Translations under genes and position numbers: made by a program | Assembly (NCBI GenBank): GCA_022606425.2 | Contig: JAHDVF020001468.1 | Span: forward strand, 620,001 to 684,000 | Reading direction: 5' to 3' | Length of the DNA stretch: 64,000 nt | Source: Lepidostoma basale | Taxonomy: Eukaryota > Arthropoda > Insecta > Trichoptera > Lepidostomatidae | Shown: piece after piece, positions 11,689 to 22,480 of the stretch | Layout: each line of letters starts with the position of its first letter | Position numbering within the stretch: position 1 is the stretch's first letter | The notes under the pieces: generated by a model | Told to the model about the DNA's origin: nothing | Databases searched by the model: none | The model's input: the letters and a program-made list of their open reading frames with translations, nothing else

Positions 11689-12494
11689 TATATTATTTTT
11701 AAACTGTAGTGTATCGAAATAATTTAAATATATGATATATATTGCTATGTGATCGAGAAGCATTTCAAGAGGTTGTTCAAATAAACAATTAAAATTTCAA
11801 AATGCAAAGAAATAATGTAATACAATTTTCACAGCATAGTTGCAAATTTTTAGATACACTTTTTACATATACACTCAAAAATTAGAAAAGCATCATAGTA
11901 AATTTTGTTTTCGATCAAGAAACTTATTAATGCTATGGTAATCCATAAGATAATAGATTCCAGGTATTTAAAACTCACAATGCAATATTTCTGGTATGAA
12001 TTTTGCATCTTTAAGTAACACATAAAAAAATTATTCTAACTAGTATCAAAATTAAGTCATTTAAAAAGGGAATAACTGTGAGAAATTTTATAAAAGTGTA
12101 GACCATAAAAATATTGCGTTGAATAAGTAAATATGCAAGTAAAGTGCGTTTGATGAATGCACAAACATCTACTCTTACAAATATTAATGTAATGTTTAGA
12201 TTTTTTTATAGATGCGATATCAAAATGCTTTTGGCACACGGATAATGGAAACTGTTTAATCGTGAAAGTATATCTGTACCCGAGAGTTAACATGCTTTAA
12301 CTTCACTGTAATATACCATTTTACAGTGAAGGCATTTTGAACTTTTTTTTCATACAAAATTTTTAATGAAGAATTTAGAAAAGAAACATCTACATCAAAA
12401 GTGTCCCAATTTATACACATAAATAAATTTGTGAAATATTAGATATTTTAAATAGATTTGCTTGCGTCTTTGGGACTTGTGTCTTAAAACAAAC

Positions 12495-12590
12495 AGACAA
12501 ACCAGCATGCCCTTTTCTCCAAAGGGGTAGGCGATAGAATGGACCACCGATAGAATGGACCACCGATAGAATGGACCACCGTACTTATTA
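12495..12590 (-). repeat. LINE-T tail scrap expanded into a 16-bp minisatellite
   Basis: 'ttctccaaaggggtaggc' is the closing block of LINE-T. It runs into three tandem copies of the 16-mer cgatagaatggaccac (12532-12579), a unit that is itself the next part of the LINE-T tail ('agaatggaccgccac'). Confidence 0.7.
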
Positions 12591-14619
12591 TATTGAGAAG
12601 TTATTTTGAATCTCAGTCACAGAGGATTTATACCATTTTGGATGTATTAATTTTGTTGTTACAATCAATTCTGAATTAGTGTAAGACCTGATAGAATGTT
12701 TGACATAGAATTCAAATATGTATTTAAATCCATTTTTTCAATAACTTCAGACAAGTTGACTCTCGGGTACAGGAATGTTACAAGAGATTTATTATTATAA
12801 TATTTATTTTGTTTACATAATATAAATAAAAAATGGGTTAAATAAATAAAAATGATAGCTTTTATGCCATATTTAAAAATTACAGACTATCAACCGTGCC
12901 ATGCGGAATGATAATCATTGTGAAGTATTTCAAAGTGACTATTTCAAACATCCAGAAACTCTTATTCTAAGTACATACTCACTACTTAGATAATTAATGC
13001 TTGTTAATTAAAAAAAAAAACGTGTCACAATCAATTTCAAGTCAAAGTGAAAATCATGCATTTAGCTGCACATTAAAATTTTTACACCATACAAAAAAGA
13101 TTACGTAATAACAAAAGTGTAATTTTTTTTGGAGTTATTCAATTTTTTAGTGAGTGATACTTGGTTATGGTTTGAGTCGTATTAATGTTTAAACAAATGT
13201 GGTAAATCTTATATTATGCTATTAACAAAAAGTGAAAAAAGCTATATGTTTATTTTTCATGGAGTTCTACTACTTTTTTTTTTGTTTTTGTTGTTATATT
13301 ATATCAAAAATGTTTATCTACATAATTTGGCTCGTAATTAAATTGATATTTCCAATCTATTCACTTCAAACAGTAGTTTTAAAATTTTAAAAGTGTGATG
13401 CATGTTGAATGATAAAAGAATTTAAAGATAAAGAGAATTGCGATTCTCTCTAAGACTCTTAATAATGGTACGGACCGAATCCCTCTATTGTGCAACCATA
13501 AGCATAGTGCACATTGCAATCACAATAGCTATAATCCGATGCATTCCAAAATTATTTAAAATATAAAAGTATAATTTGTTCTTGTCAGGTGGATTAAACC
13601 CCATTATTATTAAATAATAAAAAAATGGATTAAAAAACTCTACAGAAAACACATTTTTACAATTTAATGAACGGTAATAAAACAAAATAGTTATAAGTAT
13701 TAATTATAAAGTATTAAAAACTATAACATAAAGAAAACATAATTTTAAAACTATTATGGACGGCTACAATAAATTGCATTCTTTATACTGGAACAAAATT
13801 AAACATAATAGGAAATACAACTCTCTTTCCTCAGTCAACGTGTGGATCTGTACTCTCATGCCTTATATTACTCCAGTACCAACTACTTCGGAGAAGGCTA
13901 GGACACTCCACAATATACATTATCAATATGAATACAAATATAAACAGAGTCGACAGGAAAAATACAGTGAATCTCGTTAAAGTCAAACTCGCACAAGTCA
14001 TAATTTCTATAAAATGATTTGTTTAAAACAATAATCTGTGAGGGAAAATAAAAAATGTATATAATCACATGTTAACATTAGTTAATTTTGAATTGAATAT
14101 GTTGGACAACTTAAAATTTAACTAATTAGCTGCTATACAATATCTTATTAAAAGTTACAATTCAACAACTCACTAAATCGTAGGTAATACTCTATATAAG
14201 TATATTAAGGTATTGCAAGTATACACACATTTGTACTGATTTAAGTACAATAATAAGGTAGAAAAAATCTTTGTCATAACAGGAGTCAGCACACACAATT
14301 TAAACATAATATTATGATTATTTTTTTTTCGCAAATTAACATAAACGTTTAATCATTAGTGAAATAGAAAGACATAATAGTTGATCACATTATAGGGAAA
14401 CAATTTAAAATATATAAAAATTATACGTGAATGGAACAGCTAAGGAATTTGGATTCAGAAAATAGAAACACACTCTGTGAATTTTGATAAAATACAAATA
14501 AAGTGTATTTCTCAAGTGAGATCAATATTTTCTATTAGAATATTTTCTAGGATGATCCAAATGGTAGCTTGATGCAAACTTTAGGTAGATTTTGGTGCGC
14601 GGGAAGGACTTGGAATGAG
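12591..14619. other. AT-rich stretch downstream of the membrane-protein gene
   Basis: This includes the probable 3' UTR of the gene ending at 14620, but no polyadenylation site can be singled out among many A/T runs. No other gene or element end was recognised. Confidence 0.5.
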
Positions 14620-16886
14620 CTACAGCTTGGTGTGTTTCACGCTGTCTGTCCAGTAGTTCTGGATGGTCATGGCTTCCAATGAGTTTAGGAATGAATCATT
14701 ATCCAAGCTGTACATCTCTTCAGAATTTTCCTGTAAAATTAACAAGACTCGATTAGAAATGCATAAAAAATTACAACTAGACAATCAGGATCAAACCATA
14801 AATGATGAGTGCGGATATAAATTACATAAATTATATTAGAATTTATTTTACAATCTTCAATGTGAGCAGAAAATAGCTCATTTATATGAAGAAGGAATCT
14901 AGTCGTGTCCAGGCTTGAACCCATGTCCCCTGGATCAGGAGCCAAGCGTTCTATCCCCTAGACCACCACCCGGTTTTTACGATATGTAAAAAGAGAAATA
15001 AAAGAAAATTCAATGCACTCTGGTTTAACTTTATTATTCGGTTGGCTATATTTGCAGTGAAAAAAAAGAAATGGTTATAACTACAGTTGACTACATATGC
15101 CGCTCAGATGGATTGTCCAAATTTTTCAAAGTAAAAAGGTTTATTAGATTAATTTATATATGAGCTGCAAATGTAGCCAGCTGTACAATAAGAGTTAAAT
15201 ATTACTTTGTTTTCACCACTGACAAATGTAATAAAGTAACAAAGTGTGGCCACAAAAAATGCTTATATTATCAAATACATACATAACTTGAAGTTCAAAT
15301 AAACTAACTACCTTATAATTTGTATGAGAGGTTGGGCATAAATGAGGTAATTTGTTGATAAGACAACATTTTTTTAATTATTATTTTGAATTCTCTTCGA
15401 ATCCATACTCATTTGGCATGTTCATTGATTATTTTGAATGTAGTTTTAAAGTTTTTATTATTATTTAAAGTTTATTATTTAGAAGAAATCAATATTCCTT
15501 CTGAATAATAAAAAATGATTGAAGTACTTACTCTAATGGTGCTATCGTCGATGTATCCACTGGAATCGGGATTGGAACACTTGTCATTAAGTGTTTGGGG
15601 CTTGTTAAGGTATCTCCGTCGGTACAGCACCAAGCTGATGGCTCCTCCCAGCCCAAGTACCACCAGAATACCAAAACATATTCCTGACACGGCTCCCGCA
15701 TCCAGCCCACCATCACCCAACGCCACTTGACTTTTGCTCACATCGGAATCGGCGGCTCTGCGACCGACCCCAGTTTCAAGTAAGAGAGCACGAACCGTAG
15801 ACGTTTCAACAACCGTTGTAATATTTTTAACATCTTCTGTTTCATCTCCTGGAACTTTCAAAACACTCCCAATCACTGTATTATTGCTGGGGGCCACAGT
15901 GACATTGGATTCTTCTACTCCGTTTGGCACTATCACATCCGCACTTGAATTGTTTATTAAGCTTTCATGATTGGTTGTAGCTTCTGTCTCGGTTTCATTT
16001 GTCACCACCTCCGTTGTATTGTTTTCTTCGATTTTAGGCACCGCTGTTGTTGAAGTTGCCGCTATTTCTGTTGTAGCTCGTGGAGGTTTTTTATAATCTA
16101 AATTGAGAGCTAACTCCTTCTGCAGTGCGGGGCCTTCGTCTCCTACATCACTCGCTGGGGCCAGAGGGAAGGCAATGGAAACTTTGAAGTACGGAAGAAC
16201 TGTGGCAGGGTTTGGGGCCGGTTGGCCAATTGCCTTGCCCCCGCGGTGTCCTCTAGCACCATGTGGGGCCTCGCTGGACAGTGGGAGGTAGCTGACGCTC
16301 TCATCAGAAACAGAAGCATTAATTTCCTTTGGACGAGGAGTAGATTTGTACTCTGTAGACTTTACAGTCGGCAATGTGGGACTGCACACACACACTGAAA
16401 AAGAGAAAAGAAAACTTTACTATAAATAAAAAACTGCGCGAATGGAAGAAATAAAACAGAAGGCATGAAAATATTTGACCTAATTTGCTTTCCATATAAA
16501 CATCACAACATTCATGCATGCAACTAAGCATTTTGAATTTTATTTTCCCGCATTACATGTATTGCACAGCAAATAATTGCTCCATATTTGATACAAATGA
16601 TTTTTATGGATGAAAAAAAAAATGCTTGACCCATTTATACATTATTACATAGATTTTATGTACATTATTAATGGTTTTAAAAAAACAATTAAATGCAATT
16701 AAACCAATTTTCATGATGTGGGATTTAAAATTGATCTTTTGAACACTAGTTTGGGTTAAAAATATGTTACAAAATGGCTCCAAAATCGAGTTTGTAGAGG
16801 ATCTATTTATATGAACTGACAGTAGTAAATAACAAAGATGTACCTGCAAGTAAGCTGAAAATTAGAAGTAGTTTGGTGAAGGCCAT
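14620..16886 (-). CDS. Type I single-pass membrane protein, Sosie-like, three exons
   Basis: Exons are 16844-16886, 15532-16394 and 14620-14730, with GT/AG introns in phases 1 and 0, giving 338 residues. The start MAFTKLLLIFSLLA plus VCVCS forms a signal peptide. The ectodomain is rich in Thr, Ser, Asn and Glu with several N-glycosylation sequons (for example NNTT, NNSS, NVT, NNT, NITT). Near residue 255 comes one membrane helix (SGICFGILVVLGLGGAISLV) followed by a YRRRYLNKP stop-transfer. The cytoplasmic tail includes SSGYIDDSTIR and, on its own exon, ENSEEMYSLDNDSFLNSLEA to a final VKHTKL. From memory this tail resembles insect Sosie proteins, which support cortical actin and spectrin in epithelia; I cannot verify that by search. 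The gene structure is strongly supported, the name less so. Confidence 0.88.
14840..14985 (-). repeat. tRNA-derived SINE-B
   Basis: On the minus strand an A box TGGTCTAGGGG (complement of 14955-14965) and a B box GGGTTCAAGCC (complement of 14912-14922) lie about 32 bp apart, as in tRNA-like SINE heads. The tail runs through 'tcttcatataaatgagct'. It lies in intron 2 of the membrane-protein gene in the same orientation. A second copy is at 48805-48925. Confidence 0.75.
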
Positions 16887-17187
16887 GGGGTGTCTTAATA
16901 TAACAGTGATTCAATAAACACTTTTCAGCCACTAAAATAATTATTTCACAACTTTTGGAAATTTACTTATTTAACAAAAAAATTATGTAAAAATTTTTCA
17001 CGGAGATTAATTTATATTTGAGTTCCATTAAAATATTTAACTGTTATAAGAAAAAGTACAATCTAATTTTAATATATAATATAATATATAGTCCATTGTT
17101 TTGGCCGAAACACTATGATACTTCAACATTATAAACTGTTAAATTATAAAACTTGTTTTTATGTATCACAATTTTATTTTTATTTTT

Positions 17188-17230
17188 CGCGACAGCTGTT
17201 TCGCCAACCGATGTTGACATCATCAGGTGT
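17188..17230 (-). ncRNA. Hammerhead-like ribozyme motif, minus arm
   Basis: Read on the minus strand: CTGATGA, one extra T, GTCAAC, loop ATCG, GTTGGC, GAAA, then CAGCTGTC. Helix II is six pairs including one T-G wobble. Stem III is the self-complementary ACAGCTGT, and the predicted cleavage site is after GTC. All 11 classical core bases (CUGANGA and GAAA) are present. Stem I is short and interrupted. The extra T between A9 and helix II is a departure from the consensus, so activity is uncertain. Confidence 0.65.
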
Positions 17231-17260
17231 TACAATAATATGTCATGTTGATAATGTAAC

Positions 17261-17307
17261 ACCTGATGATGTCAACATACGAGTAGGTTGACGAAACAGC
17301 TGTCGCG
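17261..17307 (+). ncRNA. Hammerhead-like ribozyme motif, plus arm
   Basis: CTGATGA (17263-17269), T, GTCAAC (17271-17276), a 10-base loop, GTTGAC (17287-17292), GAAA (17293-17296), then stem III ACAGCTGT and C17 at 17304. Helix II is six perfect Watson-Crick pairs. Predicted cleavage follows 17304. Stem I starts C-G and has an internal A-C mismatch. The same extra T precedes helix II as in the other arm. Confidence 0.7.
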
Positions 17308-17574
17308 TAAAATAAAAATAAAATTGTGATACATAAAAACAAAGTTTTATAATTTAATAGTTTATAATATATGATAACTTTATATTTGATTTTTTTAGAG
17401 TCTTAAGAATTGCTTTTGTGTATAATGGTATTTCATTATTGCCTGCAAAAGTATTTGTTGGTACATAAATTATTACGTATGTGAATAAATATTTTATATT
17501 AAACAAAAATCTAAGAATATATTTAAATAATATTAGTTTTGAAATGTTGTGTTAATATTATGAGCATTAACGTT

Positions 17575-17680
17575 TCTGAAACCGAAATGTTGCCGAAACC
17601 GGTCGAAACTAAAAACCAAGTAGATTTAAACTAAATATATACTCGTATTATCCAACAGATTTTCTTTCATTATTTTAGAC
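17575..17680 (+). repeat. Decayed hammerhead-like element
   Basis: CTGAAACCGAAATGTTGCC leads to GAAACCGGTCG. The following 'gatttaaactaaatatata' and 'tttcattatttta' match the flanks of the site at 22192-22330. The CTGANGA core has become CTGAAAC and the upstream helix arm is lost, so this is a relic. Confidence 0.5.
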
Positions 17681-17699
17681 TTCTTAATAAATAAATAAA

Positions 17700-17835
17700 A
17701 ACTAACTAACAATCACGCCGTCTCCCCGGATAAGAGATAAGCGGAAATAATGGACCGCCATACTGTTCTTTCCAGACACACTATTCTTGTTTCCACAACA
17801 TTCATATATCGTATCATGTACACACGTCGATTCTT
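17700..17835 (-). pseudogene. LINE-T 3' fragment
   Basis: Begins with the family's tandem tail (aactaactaac), then 'aatcacgccgtctccccgg' and 'attcatatatcgtatcatg'. About 130 bp, heavily 5' truncated. Confidence 0.75.
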
Positions 17836-18359
17836 AATAATTAAAAAAAATATATATACCTAATTTTCAGTTTTGTTTTGATATTTTGTCAGTAAAAAGT
17901 GCAACCTACACATTCGATCTTACGCGAATAAATAATGATGCCCGAATAGAGTTATGATACACAATCAATACGTTGTTTGTTCTATCTCGTCTTGCCACTC
18001 ATCACACCTGGTGTATTATAAATGTGCAGATACACGCGTTGATTAATCACTACGCCTCATTAGCGCATCACAGGCGATGATGCGAACATTAAAAAACCAA
18101 TAAGCATACCGAGAACGGCCAAAACACGCGCCACAAAGGAAATAAATCAATGCTTTTAACTGGCGGACACGAATTTGCGCGAGGATTAGCAGATTAGCAC
18201 AGTTACGTAAAATGATTACGAGCGAATCCAGATAATTGCACACAATAAAACGAATGGACCATAAAAAATCAATGACTGTCCCAATTAACTATTGATTAGC
18301 GTGATCTGTAATCACAATTCAAATAGTGATTTAATTTTATTTATTTATTTAAATACGAG

Positions 18360-19121
18360 GTGTGGCAATTAAATTCCTAGAATTTGTAAATAAAACACAG
18401 GCAAATAAAGTTAGCAACCAATTTTTTTAACGCCTTCACAGTAGTCCCCTCCTGACTCAGAACAACGTTTCCAACGTTTCACCCTTTATTGGCAGTAGCA
18501 TTGATAGTCCTCTAAAGTTAGGCCTTTCAAGACGACGGTCGCAGCCTCCTGGACGGCTTCTACGCTGCCATGATGGGTTCCTTTGAGGTGACTCTTCATT
18601 TTAGGAAACAAGAAGAAGTCACAGGGGGCCAAGTCGGGGCTGTAGGGTGGATGCGGTAACGTTGGAATACTTTTTTTCGCCAAAGATTCCCTCAAAATCA
18701 AGGAGGAATGAGCCGGCGCGTTATCATGGTGCAATTTCAGGTCGTTTACGGAAAATCCGCTGTCGCAGCCGCTCCAAGGCTTCAACATAGAACTTTCCAG
18801 TCACTGTCTGGCCCTCAGGAACCATGCCATGAATATCGAATAAAATGATCAGCATTGCCTTCAGCCGTGATTTTAACATCTTTACTTTCGTTGGGCGCTC
18901 CCCACCCTCTTCCACCCACTCTAGGCTTTGTCTACGGGTCTACAGACACTCATCTCCACACACCTGCCGTAATTTTCGCAGGATTTCTGCAGGTTTTACA
19001 CCATTTACGCCAAAAAATCTGATCACAGAATGTTGCTTAAAAACTGAGTCAGTCATTTCTGCGACCGAGTTAAAAAACTTGTATCCGAAAAACACGCGTA
19101 AAAAACGAACCAGATGCTTGA
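18360..19121 (-). pseudogene. Mariner transposase pseudogene (DD34D)
   Basis: Minus-strand translation shows HHDNAPAHSS, then PPYSPDLAPCDFFLFPK. The two aspartates are separated by 34 residues, the mariner signature. Upstream come KSRLKAMLIILFDIHGMVPE and GQTVTGKFYVEALERLRQRI. An N-terminal piece (FFGVNGVKPAEILRKLRQ) follows further right, but the segment that should join it is missing, and frames shift. The 3' side ends in 'ggtgtggcaattaaattcc' at 18360-18378, which is probably the terminal repeat. The other end abuts another LINE fragment at about 19122, so the element is truncated. Confidence 0.82.
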
Positions 19122-19365
19122 TTACCAGTCCACGCTGCCGAGATGAGAATGCTGAGGTGGGCCGGAGGCGTCACAAGGCTGGACCACGTAAGGAACGAAT
19201 ACGTGAGGGGTAGCTTTAAGGTTGCCCCAATAACAGAAAAATTAAGAAAATCTCAACTCCGATGTCATGTGATGCGAAAAGACAGCGAACACATTGTCCA
19301 AAAAGCTCTCAGCATTCCCACAAAACCAAGAGGAAGAGGTCGCCCAATGGCAACATGGTGGGCCA
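19122..19365 (+). pseudogene. LINE tail fragment (RTE-like)
   Basis: The frame from 19143 reads MRMLRWAGGVTRLDHVRNEY, then KLRKSQLRCHVMRKDSEHIV and PTKPRGRGRPMATW. 'RW.GG/H..R' plus 'GRGRPxxTW' is a standard non-LTR C-terminus. It breaks off after ATWW and is joined to unrelated AT-rich DNA. It adjoins the truncated end of the mariner, which implies one of the two was cut by the other's arrival or by a deletion. Confidence 0.65.
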
Positions 19366-19529
19366 TTGTTTTTCATTGTTTTTCTCGACATATTTGGAAG
19401 GTTGTGTACCTTCATCATGGTGAAAACAATAGAAACGAGTTTATATTGGAGGATAAAGAATTAACAACTGAACATGTAAGATATTTAATTACTATGTAAT
19501 TATAAAACGGAAAATTGTCTTTACCCTTA

Positions 19530-20270
19530 GTAACTAACTAACCATCACGGCGTCTCCCTGGAGAAGAAGGGAGAAAGAATGTACCGCCACATAGTTCTGT
19601 CTTGACATATGGTACTTCTTTCGCTTCCTCTACATTCATACACCGTGTCACGCACGCACATCGATTTCTCCGACTCCTCAAGTGACCGACATTTAATATT
19701 TGATCGTGCGGTTCACGTCGTTTATAAATATATACGTTCTTCACCATTTCGTCTTCATTCATTCTTTCCATGTGTCCAAAGCATCTCAATGATCCGCATT
19801 CACTTCTTATATTTATTTTCATATGACACGCATTCGTCTAAGACCTAGGTTCTCAAAGTGGGCGATAACGTCCCTTTCAGGCGGGCAGTACTGACCCAGA
19901 AAAAATAGAGAGCGTGGGCAGATAAAAATATATAGTCCAAAAAAGAAAAAAAAACACGCTACTCACGTAGGTACTAATAAAGCAAATTAAACTTAAATAT
20001 TCGTTTATTTTGTTATTGTATGTATTGTAATCATTTTCCCAATATTTGAAATAACTTTTATGGGAGGGGGGCGTTGAACGTTAATTTTTCTTGTAAAGGG
20101 GGCGATGGCCCAGAAAAGATTGGAAACCTATGGTCTAAGAGATCTCGTTCCTACAACATTTATTCTACTTTCATTCTTCTTTTCCAGTTTCATGCTTCAC
20201 TTGCATACGTAAGGGTTGGCACAAGAACACCAGTGTACACTGCCATCTTAGTTTTTTTGGATAGGCTCTT
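19530..20270 (-). pseudogene. LINE-T 3' fragment, split by a hAT insertion
   Basis: The tail starts with (aact)n and 'catcacggcgtctccctgg' and runs to 19843; the LINE resumes at 20141 with 'gatctcgttcctacaacatt' and 'gcttcacttgcatacgtaag', continuing to about 20270. Between lies the hAT element 19844-20132. Joined, the two parts are collinear with the unbroken copy at 51250-51720. Confidence 0.8.
19844..20132. mobile_element. hAT MITE nested in LINE-T
   Basis: 289 bp with a perfect 8-bp target duplication GTCTAAGA (19836-19843 and 20133-20140). Inverted ends are CCTAGGTTCTCAAAG (left) and CATAGGTTTCCAATC (right, minus strand), of the hAT type. Internal 'gggcggg/ggggcg' blocks near both ends match other hAT non-autonomous elements. 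The orthologous empty site is visible in the paralogous LINE-T copy near 51651 (cattcgtctaagagatctc). Confidence 0.88.
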
Positions 20271-20814
20271 GAATAAATTAAGTATTTAGAAATAAGCATG
20301 ATATTTAGATTAACGACAAAAAAATACAAAAGAAAATAAAGCATATTTATTTAGGTACTATTCGATGTTATCCTTTATATATTCAATTTGCAGTTGTCAG
20401 TGAGCCAATAGAACGCTTGTATTTGGGTATTTTATTATGTATACAAAACAAATGGGATTCCACCCTTGTTTTAAAAGATTCAAACAAGAGATTTACTTTT
20501 AGAAGACCCGCACAGAAATTGGCATTCATTATTCATGAGGTATTTTTAGACGCGACTATCGATACGGCAGAGTCCGTGGGTGGAAAAACTAATAAAAATC
20601 TATATTAGAAAAACCGGTGATGAATAGCCTCAAAATATTATCAGTAATTTATCAACAAAATTTATGATAAAACTATAATAATATTATACGTGTAATGAAA
20701 TTGTTAAAAACTCTGAAATGACACTCAGAATTTATATTCATATCATAAATTATAAATTCAATTAACCTACAAAGAAACTGAGATTCTTATTTTAAATATT
20801 CGGATAGCGATCTA

Positions 20815-20930
20815 GAAAACAAAAAATGGTAAAGAAATTATATGTTAACGACGTAATCGGAACTAGAAAAAGTGGTAGACTTTTTGAAAAAGTGGTAGAA
20901 AATGTGGCACTAACAAATCAACCAAATAAT
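20815..20930 (+). pseudogene. LINE-T internal fragment
   Basis: Translation from about 20826 gives MVKKLYVNDVIGTRKSGRLF, the family's 'MVKKxYVNDVNGTRNRGRPR' block. It is short and immediately followed by LINE-D. Confidence 0.65.
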
Positions 20931-20932
20931 AA

Positions 20933-21500
20933 ATGATGCGCAAAAGGCTACAGGCATTTGAGATGTGGACCTACCGACGAGTTGCCCATGTTTCATGGAG
21001 GGACCACATTACAAATGAAGAGGTTCTCAGCAGAGTTGAAGAGAGTAGGCACGTGTTGAACACCACAGCGGAGAGGCGCGCAAGATGGATTGGTCATGTG
21101 TTGCGACACGAATGTTTCCTGCATGATGTGTTGGAGGGAATGGTCGAGGGATCGATTGGCAGAGGACGACCTCGCCAAGAGTACCTAGACCAGATTTGCC
21201 GAGATATAGGCTACACCTCTTGAAGGGACAAAGAGAGCAGACCAATCATTAGATTGAGACCGGAGAAGATATAAGGCGGTCGGCACCTGGCAGGCCATGT
21301 CACTTGCAGTTCTGACGATGGATGGAAAAAACTTGGCTGACGTCCTAGAACTGCGACCCGAAACCCAGGATATCCCCAACTTCGATGGAGGGACGACATA
21401 AGAGAGATGGCGATACGACATGGATGTGATGGCCAAGATCGACAAACATAGGAGCAAATGGAGTGGACGGCTACAGTTCAATGTTGATGAACATGTCAGA
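20933..21500 (+). pseudogene. LINE-D C-terminal fragment
   Basis: The frame 20933-21223 reads RLQAFEMWTYRRVAHVSWRD, then HITNEEVLSRVEESRHVLNT, RRARWIGHVLRHECFLHDVL and GSIGRGRPRQEYLDQICRDI. These are the usual ordered blocks at the end of a LINE reverse transcriptase. After the stop, decayed sequence of the same tail continues ('cctggcaggccatgtcactt'). A related copy is at 42204-42656. Confidence 0.78.
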
Positions 21501-21544
21501 CATCTTCCTTAAATATTATCATCATTTTAATTTAGACAATGTTT

Positions 21545-21805
21545 CTTTAGTATAAAAAGTTTATTATTATTATTATTATTATTTTGTTGAATCGCTCTTT
21601 ACATCATGACAGCATGAGCCAAATCGATGTTAAGGGAATTATAGCTATATTAGTGATTCTCGTGACATGTGATTGGTAGCTAATCTCTCGCCATTTTATT
21701 GTCACGTGAATTCTACACCAGACCAAAGACAGTGTGACAATCACACATCAGAACCTTCGGGGTGGCAGTCAATGCATTTACCACTCGGCCACGAAGGTCG
21801 TTATA
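21545..21805 (-). repeat. tRNA-derived SINE-A, reverse copy
   Basis: Starts with a (ttatta)n tail at about 21560, then 'ttgttgaatcgctctttaca', 'tgtcacgtgaattctacacc' and 'caaagacagtgtgacaatc', ending in the tRNA-like head 'cactcggccacgaaggtcg'. It is the reverse complement of the full copy at 53805-54050. The B box is decayed. Confidence 0.75.
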
Positions 21806-22149
21806 GAGGTATGTTACATTGCTATAGAAAATCTTGTTTTATTTGCGTATTCGTAGAAACTTTCAAAATATATGATATATTTTCGTATGAAACACTTCAT
21901 TTGAAGACTACAGGGGAAAAACAAGGAATGTCGGTTAAAATTCAAAATAAATGTAAAAATGCCATCTAGCAGCATTTGTACGTATCTATCCACAGAAAAT
22001 TTTTCATATTAAAAAATTATCTGTGTCATCGACTATGGCCAGATAATCGATTGCTAATTGCTAAGAAATATATAGACTTTGATTAGCTTTATTCTCAATT
22101 TATTCAAATTAACCTTCTACTAACATTCCTTGTTTTTCCCCTGTAGTCT

Positions 22150-22330
22150 TCATTTGTGGTGTGGCATTATTATTATTTTTTTTTAATTTACAGAATATGG
22201 CAGCGAGCTGCCGAAACCGGTCGAAGATACAAACATTGGTGGATTTTGACTAAATATATTGTATATTTAAAAAAAAAAAAAAAAATTTTTTTTCATTATT
22301 TACAATGAAATTCCAAATAACAAAATTAAT
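22150..22330 (+). repeat. Hammerhead-like element, degenerate core
   Basis: CAGAATA, T, then GGCAG CGAG CTGCC with GAAACCGGTCG directly after (22192-22223). Helix II is five perfect pairs and the GAAAC-CG-GTC part is intact, but CTGANGA has decayed to CAGAATA. The 3' flank (poly-A, then 'tttcattattta.aatgaa') is shared with the elements at 57019-57286 and 63340-63400. Confidence 0.55.
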
Positions 22331-22369
22331 TTAAAAACAATTTTCTTCTTGTTTTTCAACACATTTTTT

Positions 22370-22475
22370 AATTATCAAACTAACCGGTTTCGATTCCGCC
22401 GGGAATTCGTCAGCGTTATGAAACAAAACGAAACCGTTTGGTTTGATAAAACTAAAACAATCTGCTCAAAAAAAG
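22370..22475. repeat. Hammerhead-like inverted repeat
   Basis: Minus strand: CTGACGA (22407-22413), ATTCC, loop CGGC, GGAAT, C, GAAA, CCGGTT. The CTGANGA and GAAA cores are intact and helix II is five perfect pairs; the cleavage triplet is GTT, permitted by the NUH rule. The opposite arm (cgaaaccgtttggtttgata at 22430-22449) is a shortened inverted copy without the catalytic core. Confidence 0.6.
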
Positions 22476-22480
22476 AAAAC

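Larger units (their letters stand above)
17101..17390. repeat. Inverted-repeat element with a hammerhead in each arm
   Basis: Arms of about 100 bp (left about 17130-17232, right about 17258-17370) are inverted repeats, each holding a hammerhead-like core with 'aataaaaataaaattgtgat' as downstream sequence. The spacer is about 25 bp. The element lies upstream of the membrane-protein gene. No ORF is present. A single-arm relative with the same left flank ('ttggccgaaacactatgat') is at 55920-56060. Confidence 0.75.

Noticed and set aside
12532..12581. Three direct repeats as a possible CRISPR array
   Set aside because: Units are contiguous without spacers and derive from a LINE tail; the genome is eukaryotic.
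15515..16291. Several plus-strand open frames opposite the membrane-protein gene
   Set aside because: They are the antisense of a GC-richer spliced exon and show no independent signals.
17101..17390. Interpretation as a transcription terminator or simple hairpin
   Set aside because: The arms contain ordered hammerhead core elements with matching downstream sequence, and a single-arm relative exists elsewhere, so it is a mobile-element structure.
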